Shown in pieces: positions 52,838 through 61,207 of a stretch of 64,000 nt of DNA. Numbering within the stretch: the stretch's first letter is position 1; every line of letters begins with the position of its first letter. The notes beneath the pieces are model-generated. The model was not told the DNA's origin and did not search any database. It saw only the letters and a program-made list of their open reading frames with translations. Location: NCBI RefSeq assembly GCF_000695625.1, contig NZ_JMQI01000083.1, positions 1 to 64,000 of the forward strand, in the 5' to 3' direction. Both the position numbers and the translations under genes were made by a program. The stretch is from Amycolatopsis rifamycinica. Its GTDB lineage: Bacteria; Actinomycetota; Actinomycetes; Mycobacteriales; Pseudonocardiaceae.

Positions 52838-53666
52838 TCGCCTTCGCCACGTACGCGCGGGCCGGCGTCTCCAGCTGTGCGTGCAGTTCGAAGAACAGCT
52901 CGGCCGCGCGGATGCCGGACCAGCCGGCGGGCAGGAACTCCGCGGGCAGGCCCGGGTCGAGGTAGGGCATCCGCCGCCAGCCGGTCAGCACGCGGACGTA
53001 GTCGGCGAAGGCCTGCTCGTCCGTCACGGACTTGCGGTGCAGCGCGGGGCCGTGCTCCTCGAGGAACGTCGTGTACAGCTCGTCGAGGCGGTCGAGGTCC
53101 CACCACTCGCGGATCTTCGCCGCGACGTCGCCGAAGGCCAGGTGCTCGGCGCGGAACAGGTCGGCGTACCCGGCCAGGCCGAGCCGGGTGAGCGCTTCCT
53201 CGGTCGCCGCGTGCAGGTGGGCCGGGGCGATCCAGACGCCGGAAGCGGCGGTGCCGAAGCCCATCCGGGACAGCTGCGTGCGCAGGAGGTGGCGCTTGTG
53301 GCGCTCGGTCTCCGGCACCGAAAACACCGCGAGCAGCCAGCCGTCGGCCGGGGTCGCGCGGCCGCGGCGGAAGATCCGCTCGTCGCCCTCGCGCAGGATC
53401 TCGCGGGCTTCGTCCGACAGCTCGTAGCCGGCCGTCGCGCCGCGGCGCACCGCTTCGAGGATCCCGCGGCGCTTCAGCCGGGAGATCGACGAGCGCACCG
53501 CGGGCTCGTCGACGCCGACGGCGGCGAGCAGGTCGATCAGCGAGGCGACCGAAAGCCAGCCGCCCTCGGTGCGCGAGTAGAGGCCGTACACCGTCACGAT
53601 GAGCTGGCGAGGCTGGGCGGACCGGCCGGAGCCGTCCAGTTCGGTTGCCTCGGGTACGGCCGTCAT
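52824..53666 (-). CDS. PaaX-family transcriptional regulator
   Basis: A 280-residue regulator with a winged-helix head (LIVTVYGLYSRTEGGWLSVASLIDLLAAVGVDEPAVRSSISRLKRRGIL at about 22-70) and the PaaX C-terminal domain. PaaX proteins repress phenylacetate and other aryl-CoA pathways and respond to the aryl-CoA. It lies beyond ridA and overlaps its 3' end by 14 bp, so it is convergent to ridA; its target is probably the monooxygenase operon. Confidence 0.9.
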   Translation of the reverse strand: MTAVPEATELDGSGRSAQPRQLIVTVYGLYSRTEGGWLSVASLIDLLAAVGVDEPAVRSSISRLKRRGILEAVRRGATAGYELSDEAREILREGDERIFRRGRATPADGWLLAVFSVPETERHKRHLLRTQLSRMGFGTAASGVWIAPAHLHAATEEALTRLGLAGYADLFRAEHLAFGDVAAKIREWWDLDRLDELYTTFLEEHGPALHRKSVTDEQAFADYVRVLTGWRRMPYLDPGLPAEFLPAGWSGIRAAELFFELHAQLETPARAYVAKAINLG

Positions 53667-53718
53667 CGCGCCACGATAGCAACTCCCGCCCGGTTCGCTC
53701 CGCTACGATTTCGCCGCG

Positions 53719-54396
53719 ATGCTGCCAGCCACCAAGGGGATCTTCGACCGGCTCACCCGCCGCGGGCGTCTGATGACCAAGCGGACCTGCGACCGGCAGG
53801 GCCACGTGCTGCGCAGCGGCCGCTTCCTCTTCCGCACCCCGACCGCGTGGGAGTACGCCGCCGCGGTGGCCGGCGGCAGCGACCCGGCCGCGCAGCGGTG
53901 GCTCGGCTGGCAGCGCGACTCGATCGTCGCCGAGCCGGCGCGGGCCGACGCGCTGCGGGTCGTGCCCGGCACCGGGCCGGACTGGGCGTCACCCGATCCG
54001 CAGTCCGTCGACCTGGTGATGATCGACGTCGAGGCCAACCGCTGCGTGGGCCTGGTGAGCGTGCACACCGGCGAGGACGGTGGCCCGGAGACCGGCGGCT
54101 ACCTCGCGCCGGACTACCGCGGCCGCGGCCACGGGCGGGTGCTCTTCGCGGCCGGGCTGACGCTGGCGCACGACCACCTCGGCCTGGCGCGGGTGCGGGC
54201 CGGCGCGGAGGTCGGCAACGTCGCCAGCGCGCGGTCGCTGCAGGCCGCCGGGCTCGTCCGCGTCGCCGGCCCGCCGACGTACCGGCTGCCGGACGGCCGC
54301 GTCACCGAGGCGTGGTGGTTTCAGCACGACGTCCCCCGGGCGACACGGTGCGGCGGGCCGCAGGCGACGTGGTTCCCGATGTCTTCGGTCCTGTGA
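53719..54396 (+). CDS. GNAT-family acetyltransferase
   Basis: A 225-residue protein of the RimJ-like acetyltransferase group. The CoA-binding loop is in PDYRGRGHGRVLFAAGLTLAHDHLG near residues 133-157, followed by RVRAGAEVGNVASARSLQAAGLV, the usual motif B. The N-terminal 50 residues (TKRTCDRQGHVLRSGRFLFRTPTAWEYAAA) replace the typical first strand region. The C-terminal 20 residues after QHDVPRA are unrelated to the family and may be read-through of an older stop. Confidence 0.8.
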   Translation: MLPATKGIFDRLTRRGRLMTKRTCDRQGHVLRSGRFLFRTPTAWEYAAAVAGGSDPAAQRWLGWQRDSIVAEPARADALRVVPGTGPDWASPDPQSVDLVMIDVEANRCVGLVSVHTGEDGGPETGGYLAPDYRGRGHGRVLFAAGLTLAHDHLGLARVRAGAEVGNVASARSLQAAGLVRVAGPPTYRLPDGRVTEAWWFQHDVPRATRCGGPQATWFPMSSVL

Positions 54397-54440
54397 AAAC
54401 TTCGGCCGTTGCCGACGTTTTCCGCGGCTAGGTTCGCCGG

Positions 54441-55199
54441 ATGACCTCGCTTTCCGCTCCCGTCCCGCCGGTGCCCGTCGACGTTCCGCCGGGGAGCATC
54501 GCGTGGCTGCGGGCGTCCGTGGCCCGCTTCAGCAACGGCCCGGACCACGTCCGCCGGCGGGCGCTCGCCGTGGAGGAGCTGGCTTCGGTCGACGCGGATT
54601 CGCTGCAGCACAAGGCTTTCGCGCGTACCGACGCGATCGTGGCCGGCCTCGACGTCGTCGACGTGATGGCCGAGCTCGCGCGGCCGGTGCCGGTCGGGGT
54701 GCTCGCCGAGGCCCTGGGCCTGCCGGACGTCTCGGCCGACGTCGTCCCGGTCGCGGCCGCGTACCACCCGCACGTGGAGCCGGACCCGGCCGCCGAAGCG
54801 GCGTTGACGCGGCTGATCGCGGCTTGCGGCGGGCCGGCCGAGCTCGCGGCGGCGCGGATCGGCCTGCTCGTCCAAGCCTGCGACGCCACGGCGGGCCTCA
54901 TCGGCAACGAGCTTTTCGCGGCTCTGACCGGAAAACCCGCCGAGCAGCCGGTGCTCGCCACCCGCCGCCGGATCGACGGCGAAGACGTCACGGTGTCCCT
55001 CGCCGGGACGCCGTTCGGGGCCGGACCGCGCGCGTGCCCGGGGTCGCGGCACGCGCGCGCCCTCGCGGCCGGCGTTCTCGGGGCATTGCGGGGTTTCCGC
55101 CTGACAGAAGGGGAAGTGACGTGGGTTTCGTCGCCGAATCTCCGGATGCCCGCGAAGCTGCGGGTGACCCGCGGCGGAACCGCCCGCGGGCTCTGCTAA
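54441..55199 (+). CDS. Shortened cytochrome P450-like protein
   Basis: A 252-residue protein with partial P450 character. The heme-binding motif FGAGPRACPG (residues 192-201, Cys199) is intact and an I-helix-like segment, GLLVQACDATAGLIGN, lies at 141-156. Normal P450s are about 400 residues; this one lacks most of the N-terminal beta region, the I-helix acid-threonine pair in standard form, and the ExxR K-helix between the I-helix and the heme loop. The order N-terminal helices, I-helix, heme loop is collapsed. It may be a non-catalytic heme protein or a relic. The codon use is normal for the window, which argues that it is maintained. Confidence 0.7.
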   Translation: MTSLSAPVPPVPVDVPPGSIAWLRASVARFSNGPDHVRRRALAVEELASVDADSLQHKAFARTDAIVAGLDVVDVMAELARPVPVGVLAEALGLPDVSADVVPVAAAYHPHVEPDPAAEAALTRLIAACGGPAELAAARIGLLVQACDATAGLIGNELFAALTGKPAEQPVLATRRRIDGEDVTVSLAGTPFGAGPRACPGSRHARALAAGVLGALRGFRLTEGEVTWVSSPNLRMPAKLRVTRGGTARGLC

Positions 55200-55236
55200 G
55201 ACTTACCGCGTTCGTTTCTTGGGGGAAGGCGGGGAA

Positions 55237-55596
55237 TTGCTGTACTTCGACGGCCTGCTCGGCATCGTCACGCTTGGGTTGTGGATCTTCTGCCTGGTCG
55301 ACGTGATCACGACGGACGAATCGTCGTGCCGCAACCTGCCGAAGGGCCTGTGGCTGCTGCTCGTGCTGGTGGTCCCGCTGGTCGGCTCGATCATCTGGCT
55401 GGTGGCGGGGCGTCCGCAGCAGGTGACGCGGGCGCGCGGCCCGTACGAGCGGCACGCGCCGGCGTTCCCGGAGTACGACCGCCCGGGCCGGTTCGCGGCG
55501 ACGAGCCCGGAAGACGACGAGGAATTCCTCCGCAAGTGCCGGGAACGCGCGGAAGCCCAGCGCAAGCTGGCCCGCGAAAAGCGCGGCGACGCCTAG
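55237..55596 (+). CDS. PLDc_N-type small membrane protein
   Basis: A 119-residue protein with two hydrophobic segments (GLLGIVTLGLWIFCLVDVI near 6-24 and GLWLLLVLVVPLVGSIIWLV near 38-57) followed by a charged tail. This fits the phospholipase D N-terminal-like (PLDc_N) membrane domain that occurs as a stand-alone protein in actinomycetes. TTG 55237 is chosen because GGGGGAAGG lies upstream at a proper distance; TTG 55219 is the alternative. Its stop overlaps the convergent MarR stop as CTAG. Confidence 0.75.
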   Translation: MLYFDGLLGIVTLGLWIFCLVDVITTDESSCRNLPKGLWLLLVLVVPLVGSIIWLVAGRPQQVTRARGPYERHAPAFPEYDRPGRFAATSPEDDEEFLRKCRERAEAQRKLAREKRGDA

Positions 55597-56057
55597 CAGG
55601 CAGGCCCGTCGCAGGTGCCGCGTTCGTAGGCTTCCAGCGTCGCGATCACCAGCTGCCGTTCGGCGGGGGTCAGCGGGGTCAGGGCGTCGCTCCAGGCCTT
55701 CGCGCCGCGGGCGAGCCAGGCGTCGACCGCCGGGCGCTTGTCCTCGGTGATGCTGACGATCGTGCGGCGGCGGTCGGTCGGGTCCTCGTCGCGGTTGAGC
55801 ACGCCTTGGCGGCTGAGGTCGCCGACCATCAGGCTCGCCGTCGTCGGGGCCACCTGCAGGCGGGTCGCCAGCTCGGTGACCGTCATCGGGCCGTCGAAGA
55901 GCAGGTACGACAGCAGCGAGAGGTGCCTGGGCGCCAGCGCGCAGCCGTCCAGCTCCGCCGGCACCGGGGTGCGCTTCGCCCGGCCGACCAGGCGCGGCAT
56001 GAGCAGCAGGAGCTGCCGCACGCCGTCCTCGACACTCGGTCCCGGCTCCGTTGACAC
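55593..56057 (-). CDS. MarR-family regulator
   Basis: A 154-residue regulator. The winged helix covers PMTVTELATRLQVAPTTASLMVGDLSRQGVLNRDEDPTDRRRTIVSIT near residues 57-104, with the DxRR wing. The start is GTG 56057. It is divergent from an F420-type oxidoreductase, and the perfect palindrome at 56081-56097 between them is the obvious operator. MarR proteins usually respond to small aromatic or redox-active compounds. Confidence 0.9.
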   Translation of the reverse strand: MSTEPGPSVEDGVRQLLLLMPRLVGRAKRTPVPAELDGCALAPRHLSLLSYLLFDGPMTVTELATRLQVAPTTASLMVGDLSRQGVLNRDEDPTDRRRTIVSITEDKRPAVDAWLARGAKAWSDALTPLTPAERQLVIATLEAYERGTCDGPAC

Positions 56058-56080
56058 CGCTCACCTCCCGTCGGTAACTT

Positions 56081-56097
56081 TGTTTGCAAAGCAAACA
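56081..56097. promoter_or_regulatory. MarR operator candidate
   Basis: TGTTTGC-AAA-GCAAACA is a perfect 7-bp inverted repeat with a 3-bp centre, in the only AT-rich stretch of the gap between the divergent marR-like and F420 oxidoreductase genes. It overlaps the expected promoter region of the MarR gene. Confidence 0.75.
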
Positions 56098-56153
56098 CTT
56101 ACGAGCCTACCTCGCGCTCGCTCGAGCGTACCGGCCGGAAACAAGGGGATCCC

Positions 56154-56576
56154 ATGACCACGCCAGCGGAGATGAACGACTTCAACAAGCAGGTCGTCGA
56201 CGAGTTCCGGGCCAACGGGGGCAAGGTCGGCGGCATGTTCGCGGGCAAGAACGTGCTCCTGCTCACCACCATCGGCGCGAAGAGCGGCGAAGAGCGCCTG
56301 TCCCCGCTCGTCTACACCACGGACGGCGACCGCTACGTCATCGCCGCGTCCATGGGCGGCGCGCCGAAGAACCCGGCCTGGTACCACAACCTGGTGGCCA
56401 ACCCGAAGGTGACGGTCGAGGTCGGCACGGAGAAGTTCGAGGCCACGGCCACCGTGATCGCCGACCGCGCCGAGCGCGACCGCCTGTACGCGGGCATGGT
56501 GGCGCACGCCGAAGGCTTCGCCGACTACGAGAAGAAGACCGACCGGGTCATCCCGATCGTGGTCCTGGAGCGCTAG
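56154..56576 (+). CDS. Deazaflavin (F420)-dependent nitroreductase, DDN family
   Basis: A 140-residue split-barrel protein of the DDN family. NVLLLTTIGAKSGEERLSPLVY near residues 33-54 and VIAASMGGAPKNPAWYHNLVANPKVTVEVG near 62-91 are the F420-binding and family signatures. Such enzymes reduce quinones and nitro compounds with F420H2. It is probably controlled by the divergent MarR protein. Its stop codon and the sequence after it are repeated 1071 bp downstream at the end of the acyltransferase gene. Confidence 0.9.
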   Translation: MTTPAEMNDFNKQVVDEFRANGGKVGGMFAGKNVLLLTTIGAKSGEERLSPLVYTTDGDRYVIAASMGGAPKNPAWYHNLVANPKVTVEVGTEKFEATATVIADRAERDRLYAGMVAHAEGFADYEKKTDRVIPIVVLER

Positions 56577-56600
56577 GAAGCGACCGGCGCGGGCTCGGCG
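56573..56600. repeat. 28-bp direct repeat, left copy
   Basis: It is identical over 28 bp to 57644-57671. The left copy starts with the CTAG that contains the oxidoreductase stop; the right copy starts with the CTAG that contains the acyltransferase stop. The pair brackets a 1043-bp insertion (56601-57643) holding a 114-bp segment and an IS5-type element. Confidence 0.9.
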
Positions 56601-56714
56601 AAGACCTCCGTGGACGGTGCTGGTGGCTGACGCCGGCACCGGTCGCCGCGGAGGTCTTCGTGTTCGGGCGTCTTGCGCAAGGACCCGCGTCGGCGCCCAA
56701 GCCGTCGCGGCTAG

Positions 56715-57643
56715 AGCGTGTCCTGTAAGTGGTGGAGCTGGACCTCTGATAGTCGTGTCCGGTGGTTGGTCGCGGTGAGCTGACGGACAAGGCCTGGGCG
56801 GTGATCGAGCCGTTGCTGCCGCCGCAGCAAGGCGGCGGGAGGAGATGGCGGGATCACCGCCAGGTGATCAACGCAATCCTGTGGAAACTGCGCACCGGCG
56901 CCCCTGGCGTGACCTGCCCGACCGCTACGGACCATGGAAAACAGCGCATGAACGACTGCGGCTGTGGACCAAGGACGGCACCTGGGATCGGATCCTCGAC
57001 CGGGTGATCGTCAAAGACGACGCTGTCGGCGACCTCGAGTGGATCATCTCGGTCGACTCCAGCGTGGTCCGAGCGCACCAGCATCCCGCTGGCGCTCGGA
57101 AAAGGGGGATGCGCAGGCGAGTTCGAAGGCCTCGCCTTCGACGGAGAAGGGCTCGGCCGGTCCCGCGGCGGACTGAGCACCAAGATCCACCTCGCCGTCG
57201 ACGGACGGGGCCTGCCGATGCGGTTCCTGCTCACACCCGGCCAAGCTGGCGACAACCCGCAGCTGCTGCCGCTGCTGGACGGCATCAGCGTCGACCGGAT
57301 CGGACCCGGCCGGCCCCGTTGCCGGCCGGAGACAGTGATCGCGGACAAGGCGTATTCGCATCCCTCGACCCGGGAGGCGATGCGGGCCTGGCGGATCAGG
57401 TTTGTCAGCCCGGAGCGCGAGGACCAGATCGCCCGCCGCACGGCCAAAGGATCCCGAGGCGGGCGACCACCGGCCTTCGATCCCGAGGTCTACAAGCAGC
57501 GCAACGTGGTCGAACGGTGCTTCAACCGGCTCAAACAGTTCCGCGACCTGGCCACCCGCTACGCCAAACGCGCCGCCTACTACCAGGCCGAACTCACCAT
57601 CGCCGCGATCGTCCTCTGGCTCCGATGACTTACAGGACAGCTC
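56715..57643 (+). mobile_element. IS5-family (IS427-like) insertion sequence, inactivated
   Basis: A 929-bp element. The left end AGCGTGTCCTGTAAGT and the right end, read inwards, GAGCTGTCCTGTAAGT share TGTCCTGTAAGT as a perfect 12-bp terminal repeat. CTAG flanks both sides (56711-56714 and 57644-57647), a plausible 4-bp target duplication of IS5-family type. Inside is a single transposase gene broken by frameshifts. A 114-bp piece of unknown origin (56601-56714) lies to its left and has its own 12-bp inverted repeat (56599-56610 / 56649-56660). Confidence 0.85.
56762..57628 (+). pseudogene. IS5-family transposase pseudogene with three frameshifts
   Basis: Transposase sequence can be followed in three frames. 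It starts as GELTDKAWAVIEPLLPP in one frame, shifts near 56905 to WRDLPDRYGPWKTAHERLRLW and IISVDSSVVRAHQH, shifts near 57100 to KGDAQA, and shifts again near 57120 to EFEGLAFDGEGLGRSRGGLSTKIHLAVDGRG. From there it reads through to VERCFNRLKQFRDLATRYAK and the end. Each shift is equivalent to loss of one base. Catalytic DDE parts (VDSSVVRAH, ADKAYSH, VERCFNRLK) survive in separate frames. The gene cannot make an intact enzyme without repair. Confidence 0.85.
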
Positions 57644-57671
57644 CTAGGAAGCGACCGGCGCGGGCTCGGCG
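57644..57671. repeat. 28-bp direct repeat, right copy
   Basis: It lies at the 3' end of the acyltransferase gene and covers its last nine codons and stop. It is an exact copy of 56573-56600 (see there). Confidence 0.9.
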
Positions 57672-58813
57672 CGCGTCTCGGCGGGGCGCTCCGCTTCCTG
57701 ACGCTCCGCGCGCCGGGCTTCCTTGCGGGCGATCAGCCCCTTGCCCACGTCGATCAGCGGCTTCTCGACCCAGCGGTGGATCAGGTCCGCGATCGCCAGG
57801 CCGACCAGGAACACCGTCAGCGCCGACACCGTCCGGTGCTGCCCCAGCCCGGGCACGGCCTGGACGACGACGAAGTGCACCGGTCCCTGCAGCAGGTACA
57901 GCGAGTACGAGCGCTCGCCCACGAACCGCATCGGGGCCGTGCTGAGCAGCCAGCGCAGCGGGCCCGGGCTGACCAGCACGATCAGCAGCAACATCGTCAG
58001 CGCCGCGTACGCCACCAGCAGCCACAGGTTGTTGCGCGTCTCGTGCCAGAGGTCGTCGAAGTTCGTGTGCAGCAGCGCGAACGCCGCGACGATCGGGATC
58101 GCCGCCAGCGGGTGCGTCAGCGGCTTGAGCAGCGTGTACCCACGGCGGTAGTGCAGCAGGATGGCCAGCAGGCAGCCGCCCGCCAGGATGAAGTAGTGGA
58201 TCGTCGAGCGGTAGATCGCCGTCTGCGAGTACTCCAGCACCCAGCCGCCGGTGGTCAGCGGGACCAGCGCCAGCAGGGCCACCATCGCCGCGCCGACCAG
58301 CAGGAACTTCCGCTTCGCCGCCCCGATCCCGATCGCGACCAGCAGGAACGGCCAGACCAGGTAGAACTTCTCCTCGATCCCGAGCGTCCAGGAGCCGCTG
58401 AAGAAGTTGTCCGTGCCGGTGGTGGCCGCCGGCAGGAACTCGTTGAGGAACGTCAGGTAGTACTTCAGCGCCTGCGGGAAGTCGCGCGAGTAGAACTCGC
58501 CGCGCAGGATCACGAAGGCGACGATCCCGCCGAGGATCACCAGGTACGGCGGCAGGATCCGGAACACGCGCCGGATGTAGAAGTTCGACAGGGAAATCCG
58601 GTGGGTGCGGTCCTGCTCGCGCAGCAGCAGCGTCGTGATCAGGAACCCGGACAGCACGAAGAAGAGGTAGACGCCGACCCAGCCCGACAGCCACGTCCAG
58701 TTCGGCCCGCCGAAGTGGAAGAAGATGACCATCGTCGCGGCGAGCGCGCGCAGGCCGTCGAGCCCCGGGAACCGCCGCATGCCGAGGTAGTCCTCGTGGC
58801 TCATCGTGCGCAA
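57644..58813 (-). CDS. Acyltransferase-3 family membrane protein
   Basis: A 389-residue integral membrane protein with about ten helices. FPGLDGLRALAATMVIFFHFGG near 15-36 holds the conserved R-A and H of the active site; GVYLFFVLSGFLITTLLLRE follows, then NFYIRRVFRILPPYLV. WTLGIEEKFYLVWPFLL is the third family block. These proteins O-acylate surface glycans, peptidoglycan or antibiotics. TTG 58813 has AGGGGAA at good spacing; ATG 58804 is the alternative. Its 3' end is part of the 28-bp direct repeat left by the IS insertion. Confidence 0.9.
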   Translation of the reverse strand: MRTMSHEDYLGMRRFPGLDGLRALAATMVIFFHFGGPNWTWLSGWVGVYLFFVLSGFLITTLLLREQDRTHRISLSNFYIRRVFRILPPYLVILGGIVAFVILRGEFYSRDFPQALKYYLTFLNEFLPAATTGTDNFFSGSWTLGIEEKFYLVWPFLLVAIGIGAAKRKFLLVGAAMVALLALVPLTTGGWVLEYSQTAIYRSTIHYFILAGGCLLAILLHYRRGYTLLKPLTHPLAAIPIVAAFALLHTNFDDLWHETRNNLWLLVAYAALTMLLLIVLVSPGPLRWLLSTAPMRFVGERSYSLYLLQGPVHFVVVQAVPGLGQHRTVSALTVFLVGLAIADLIHRWVEKPLIDVGKGLIARKEARRAERQEAERPAETRAEPAPVAS

Positions 58814-58883
58814 GACGGTTCCCCTAACGGTGTGATCAGGCCGGCCGAGTATATGGCCCGCGAATCCGGGCCAATCCGGCGCC

Positions 58884-60176
58884 TCACCCCGCCCGGAAGA
58901 CGTTCCCGGCGTCGTACCGGCGCTTCAGCTCCCGAAGCCGCCGCAGGTCGGCGGCCGGAAAGACGCTCTCCGCCACCTCCTCCGGCGCGTGCTCGCCGTA
59001 GACGAACGGCAGCAGCCGTCCGGTGGCCCACGGCGCCAGCGCGTCGAACAGCTTCGCGTGCGCTCGCCGGATCGCCGCGACGCCGTCGTCGCCGACCACC
59101 GACAGCGCCCGGACGGCGAACTCGGCGGCGGAGTCCCAGCCCACGCCCGGTGTCTCCGGCGTCCGGGCGAGCGCGCCGCCCAGCCGGTCGATGATGAGCA
59201 CGGGTGGCGCGGCCGCGCCCGGGCCGGCGTGCTCGACGATCGCGTCGAGCATGGCGTCGTTCAGCTGGGAGACCGTCGCGTTGGTGCCGTGGTAGCCGTG
59301 CGGCTGCCGCGGCTCGGCCGCGATCGACCCGGACTCGGTGAACGGCATCGGCCGCAGCGTGTCCGCCAGTGCCGGGGCGACCGCCCGCAGCGGCGCGACG
59401 AGGTCGTCGCCGTTCTCGCCGAGGAAGGCGATCCGGACCTGGGCGACGTGCCGGCCGCGCACGGGCTCGGGCACCATCGGCAGGTCGGGGTACCGGATCA
59501 TGGCCACGGACGTCGTCAGCGTGTCCGGCGCGGCCGCCGACCACGTCCGCCAGGCCCGCAGCACGGCGGGCACGTCGGCGCTGTCGAACGTGAGGCTGCC
59601 GCCGTAGAGGTCGCGGACCGGCAGGAGGCCGAATTCGATCGCCGTCACCACGCCAAAGCCGTCCCGGCCGCCGCGCAGCGCCCAGAACAGGTCCGTGCCC
59701 GGCTCGACGCGCCGGAGCTCGCCGTCGGCGGTCACCACGTCGAGGGCGCGGACGTGGTCGGCGGCGCGACCGTACCGGCGGGCCATCAGCCCGAAGCCGC
59801 CGCTGAGCGTGTAGCCGACGACGCCGACGTCCGGGGACGAGCCGCTGAGCGGCGCCAGGCCGTGCTTCCCGGCGGCTTCGATCACCGCTTCCCAGCGGAC
59901 GCCCGCCCCGACGCGAGCGGTGCGGGCCCCGGGGTCGATCTCGACGCCGGTCATCCGGCGGGTGCTGATCAGGACGCCGTCGGTGCCGGCGGTCAGGCCG
60001 TGCCCGGTGGCCTGGACCGCGACCGGCAACCCGTGCTCGGCCGCGTAACGCACGGCGACGGCGACGTCTTCGGCGCTTTCGGCGGCGACGACAACCGCGG
60101 GGGCGGTCGGCACCGACGTCTGAAATCCGGTGATTTCTTCGGCGTACCCGTCCTGGCCGGGGTGGAGGAGGTTCAT
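58884..60176 (-). CDS. FAD-linked oxidase, berberine bridge enzyme type
   Basis: A 430-residue flavoenzyme of the FAD_binding_4/BBE group. VAVQATGHGLTAGTDGVLIST near residues 52-72 holds His59, the likely covalent FAD anchor. Further blocks are SGSSPDVGVVGYTLSGGFGLMARRYGRAADHV near 112-143 and LFWALRGGRDGFGVVTAIEF. The C-terminal RRYDAGNVFRAG is the BBE domain. No signal peptide is seen. ATG 60176 is fixed by the fold. The gene is divergent from a LysR regulator with an inverted repeat between them. Confidence 0.9.
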   Translation of the reverse strand: MNLLHPGQDGYAEEITGFQTSVPTAPAVVVAAESAEDVAVAVRYAAEHGLPVAVQATGHGLTAGTDGVLISTRRMTGVEIDPGARTARVGAGVRWEAVIEAAGKHGLAPLSGSSPDVGVVGYTLSGGFGLMARRYGRAADHVRALDVVTADGELRRVEPGTDLFWALRGGRDGFGVVTAIEFGLLPVRDLYGGSLTFDSADVPAVLRAWRTWSAAAPDTLTTSVAMIRYPDLPMVPEPVRGRHVAQVRIAFLGENGDDLVAPLRAVAPALADTLRPMPFTESGSIAAEPRQPHGYHGTNATVSQLNDAMLDAIVEHAGPGAAAPPVLIIDRLGGALARTPETPGVGWDSAAEFAVRALSVVGDDGVAAIRRAHAKLFDALAPWATGRLLPFVYGEHAPEEVAESVFPAADLRRLRELKRRYDAGNVFRAG

Positions 60177-60215
60177 GCCTCCAGCTTCGAGCGGAGCTGA
60201 CCAGAAGTCCAAGAT

Positions 60216-60241
60216 CTGATTTTTCTGCTGACTAGAATCAG
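60216..60241. promoter_or_regulatory. LysR-type operator candidate
   Basis: CTGATT (60216-60221) and AATCAG (60236-60241) form an inverted repeat separated by 14 bp in the gap between the divergent oxidase and LysR genes. It is AT-rich against a GC-rich background, as expected of a LysR regulatory site. Confidence 0.55.
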
Positions 60242-60246
60242 TGCTT

Positions 60247-61131
60247 ATGGAATTGCACCAGCTCACGTACTTCGTCGCCGTCGCGGAGGAAGGTAACTTC
60301 ACGCGCGCGGCGGAGCGGCTGCACGTCGCCCAGCCCGGGGTGAGTGCGCAGGTCAAACGGCTGGAACGGGAGCTGGGGCAGGAGCTGCTGGACCGCTCCG
60401 GCCGGACGGTCCGGCTCACCGACGTCGGCGCCGCGGCCCTCCCGCACGCCCGGGCCGCGCTCGCGGCGGTGCAGGGGGTGCGCGAAGCCGTCGAGGAGCT
60501 CGCCGGGCTGGTCCGCGGACAGGTCGCGATCGGCGTGGTGACCTCGGTGGGCCCGGTCGGGCTGCCCGACCTGCTGGCGGGGTTCCACGAGCGGTACCCG
60601 GCGGTGGAGATCACGCTGTCGGAGGCCGACTCCGACACGATGCTCGCGGCGCTGCGCGAGGGACGGCTCGACCTCGCCGTCGTCGGTCTCTCGACGGCCC
60701 CGCCACCCGGCATCGGGCTCCAGGTGCTGCTCGACGAGCCGTTCCTGGCCGTCGCCGCGCCGTCCGATCCACTGGCCGGCCGGGCCGAGGTCGAGATCCC
60801 CGAGCTCGACGGCCTGCCGCTGATGGCGCTGCCGAAGGGAACGGGCCTGCGCACCGCGCTGGACGCGGCGTTCGCCAGGGAGGGGCTGACGCCGCGGATC
60901 GCGTTCGAGGCGGCCGACCCGAACATGCTGGTGCAGCTGGCGAAGCGGGGACTCGGGGTGGCGATCGTGCCGGAGTCGCTTGGCCGGTACCACCAGGCGG
61001 AGCTGTCCGTCATCGGGCTTCGCGGGTCCGGGTTGCGCGGCGTGCTGGCGCTCGCGTGGCGGACGGAGGGGCCGTTGAGCCCGGCCGCGCGGGCGTTGAT
61101 CGCCTTCGCCCGGGCGGCTTACGACTCCTGA
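60247..61131 (+). CDS. LysR-family transcriptional regulator
   Basis: A 294-residue regulator. The helix-turn-helix is in NFTRAAERLHVAQPGVSAQVKRLERELGQELLDRSGRTVRLT, near residues 17-58. The effector domain has two lobes starting at about residue 90 (VAIGVVTSVGPVGLPDLLAGFHERYP). ATG 60247 (MELHQL) is the standard family start; GTG 60241 is in frame. It is divergent from a BBE-type oxidase and probably activates it. Confidence 0.9.
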   Translation: MELHQLTYFVAVAEEGNFTRAAERLHVAQPGVSAQVKRLERELGQELLDRSGRTVRLTDVGAAALPHARAALAAVQGVREAVEELAGLVRGQVAIGVVTSVGPVGLPDLLAGFHERYPAVEITLSEADSDTMLAALREGRLDLAVVGLSTAPPPGIGLQVLLDEPFLAVAAPSDPLAGRAEVEIPELDGLPLMALPKGTGLRTALDAAFAREGLTPRIAFEAADPNMLVQLAKRGLGVAIVPESLGRYHQAELSVIGLRGSGLRGVLALAWRTEGPLSPAARALIAFARAAYDS

Positions 61132-61207
61132 TGGGCCGGCCGGCCGCGTACCGGAGGTCCGCTCGTTGGGAGTTGACCGCCTCGCGCGGGGACGCGAGGG
61201 TGGGCCC

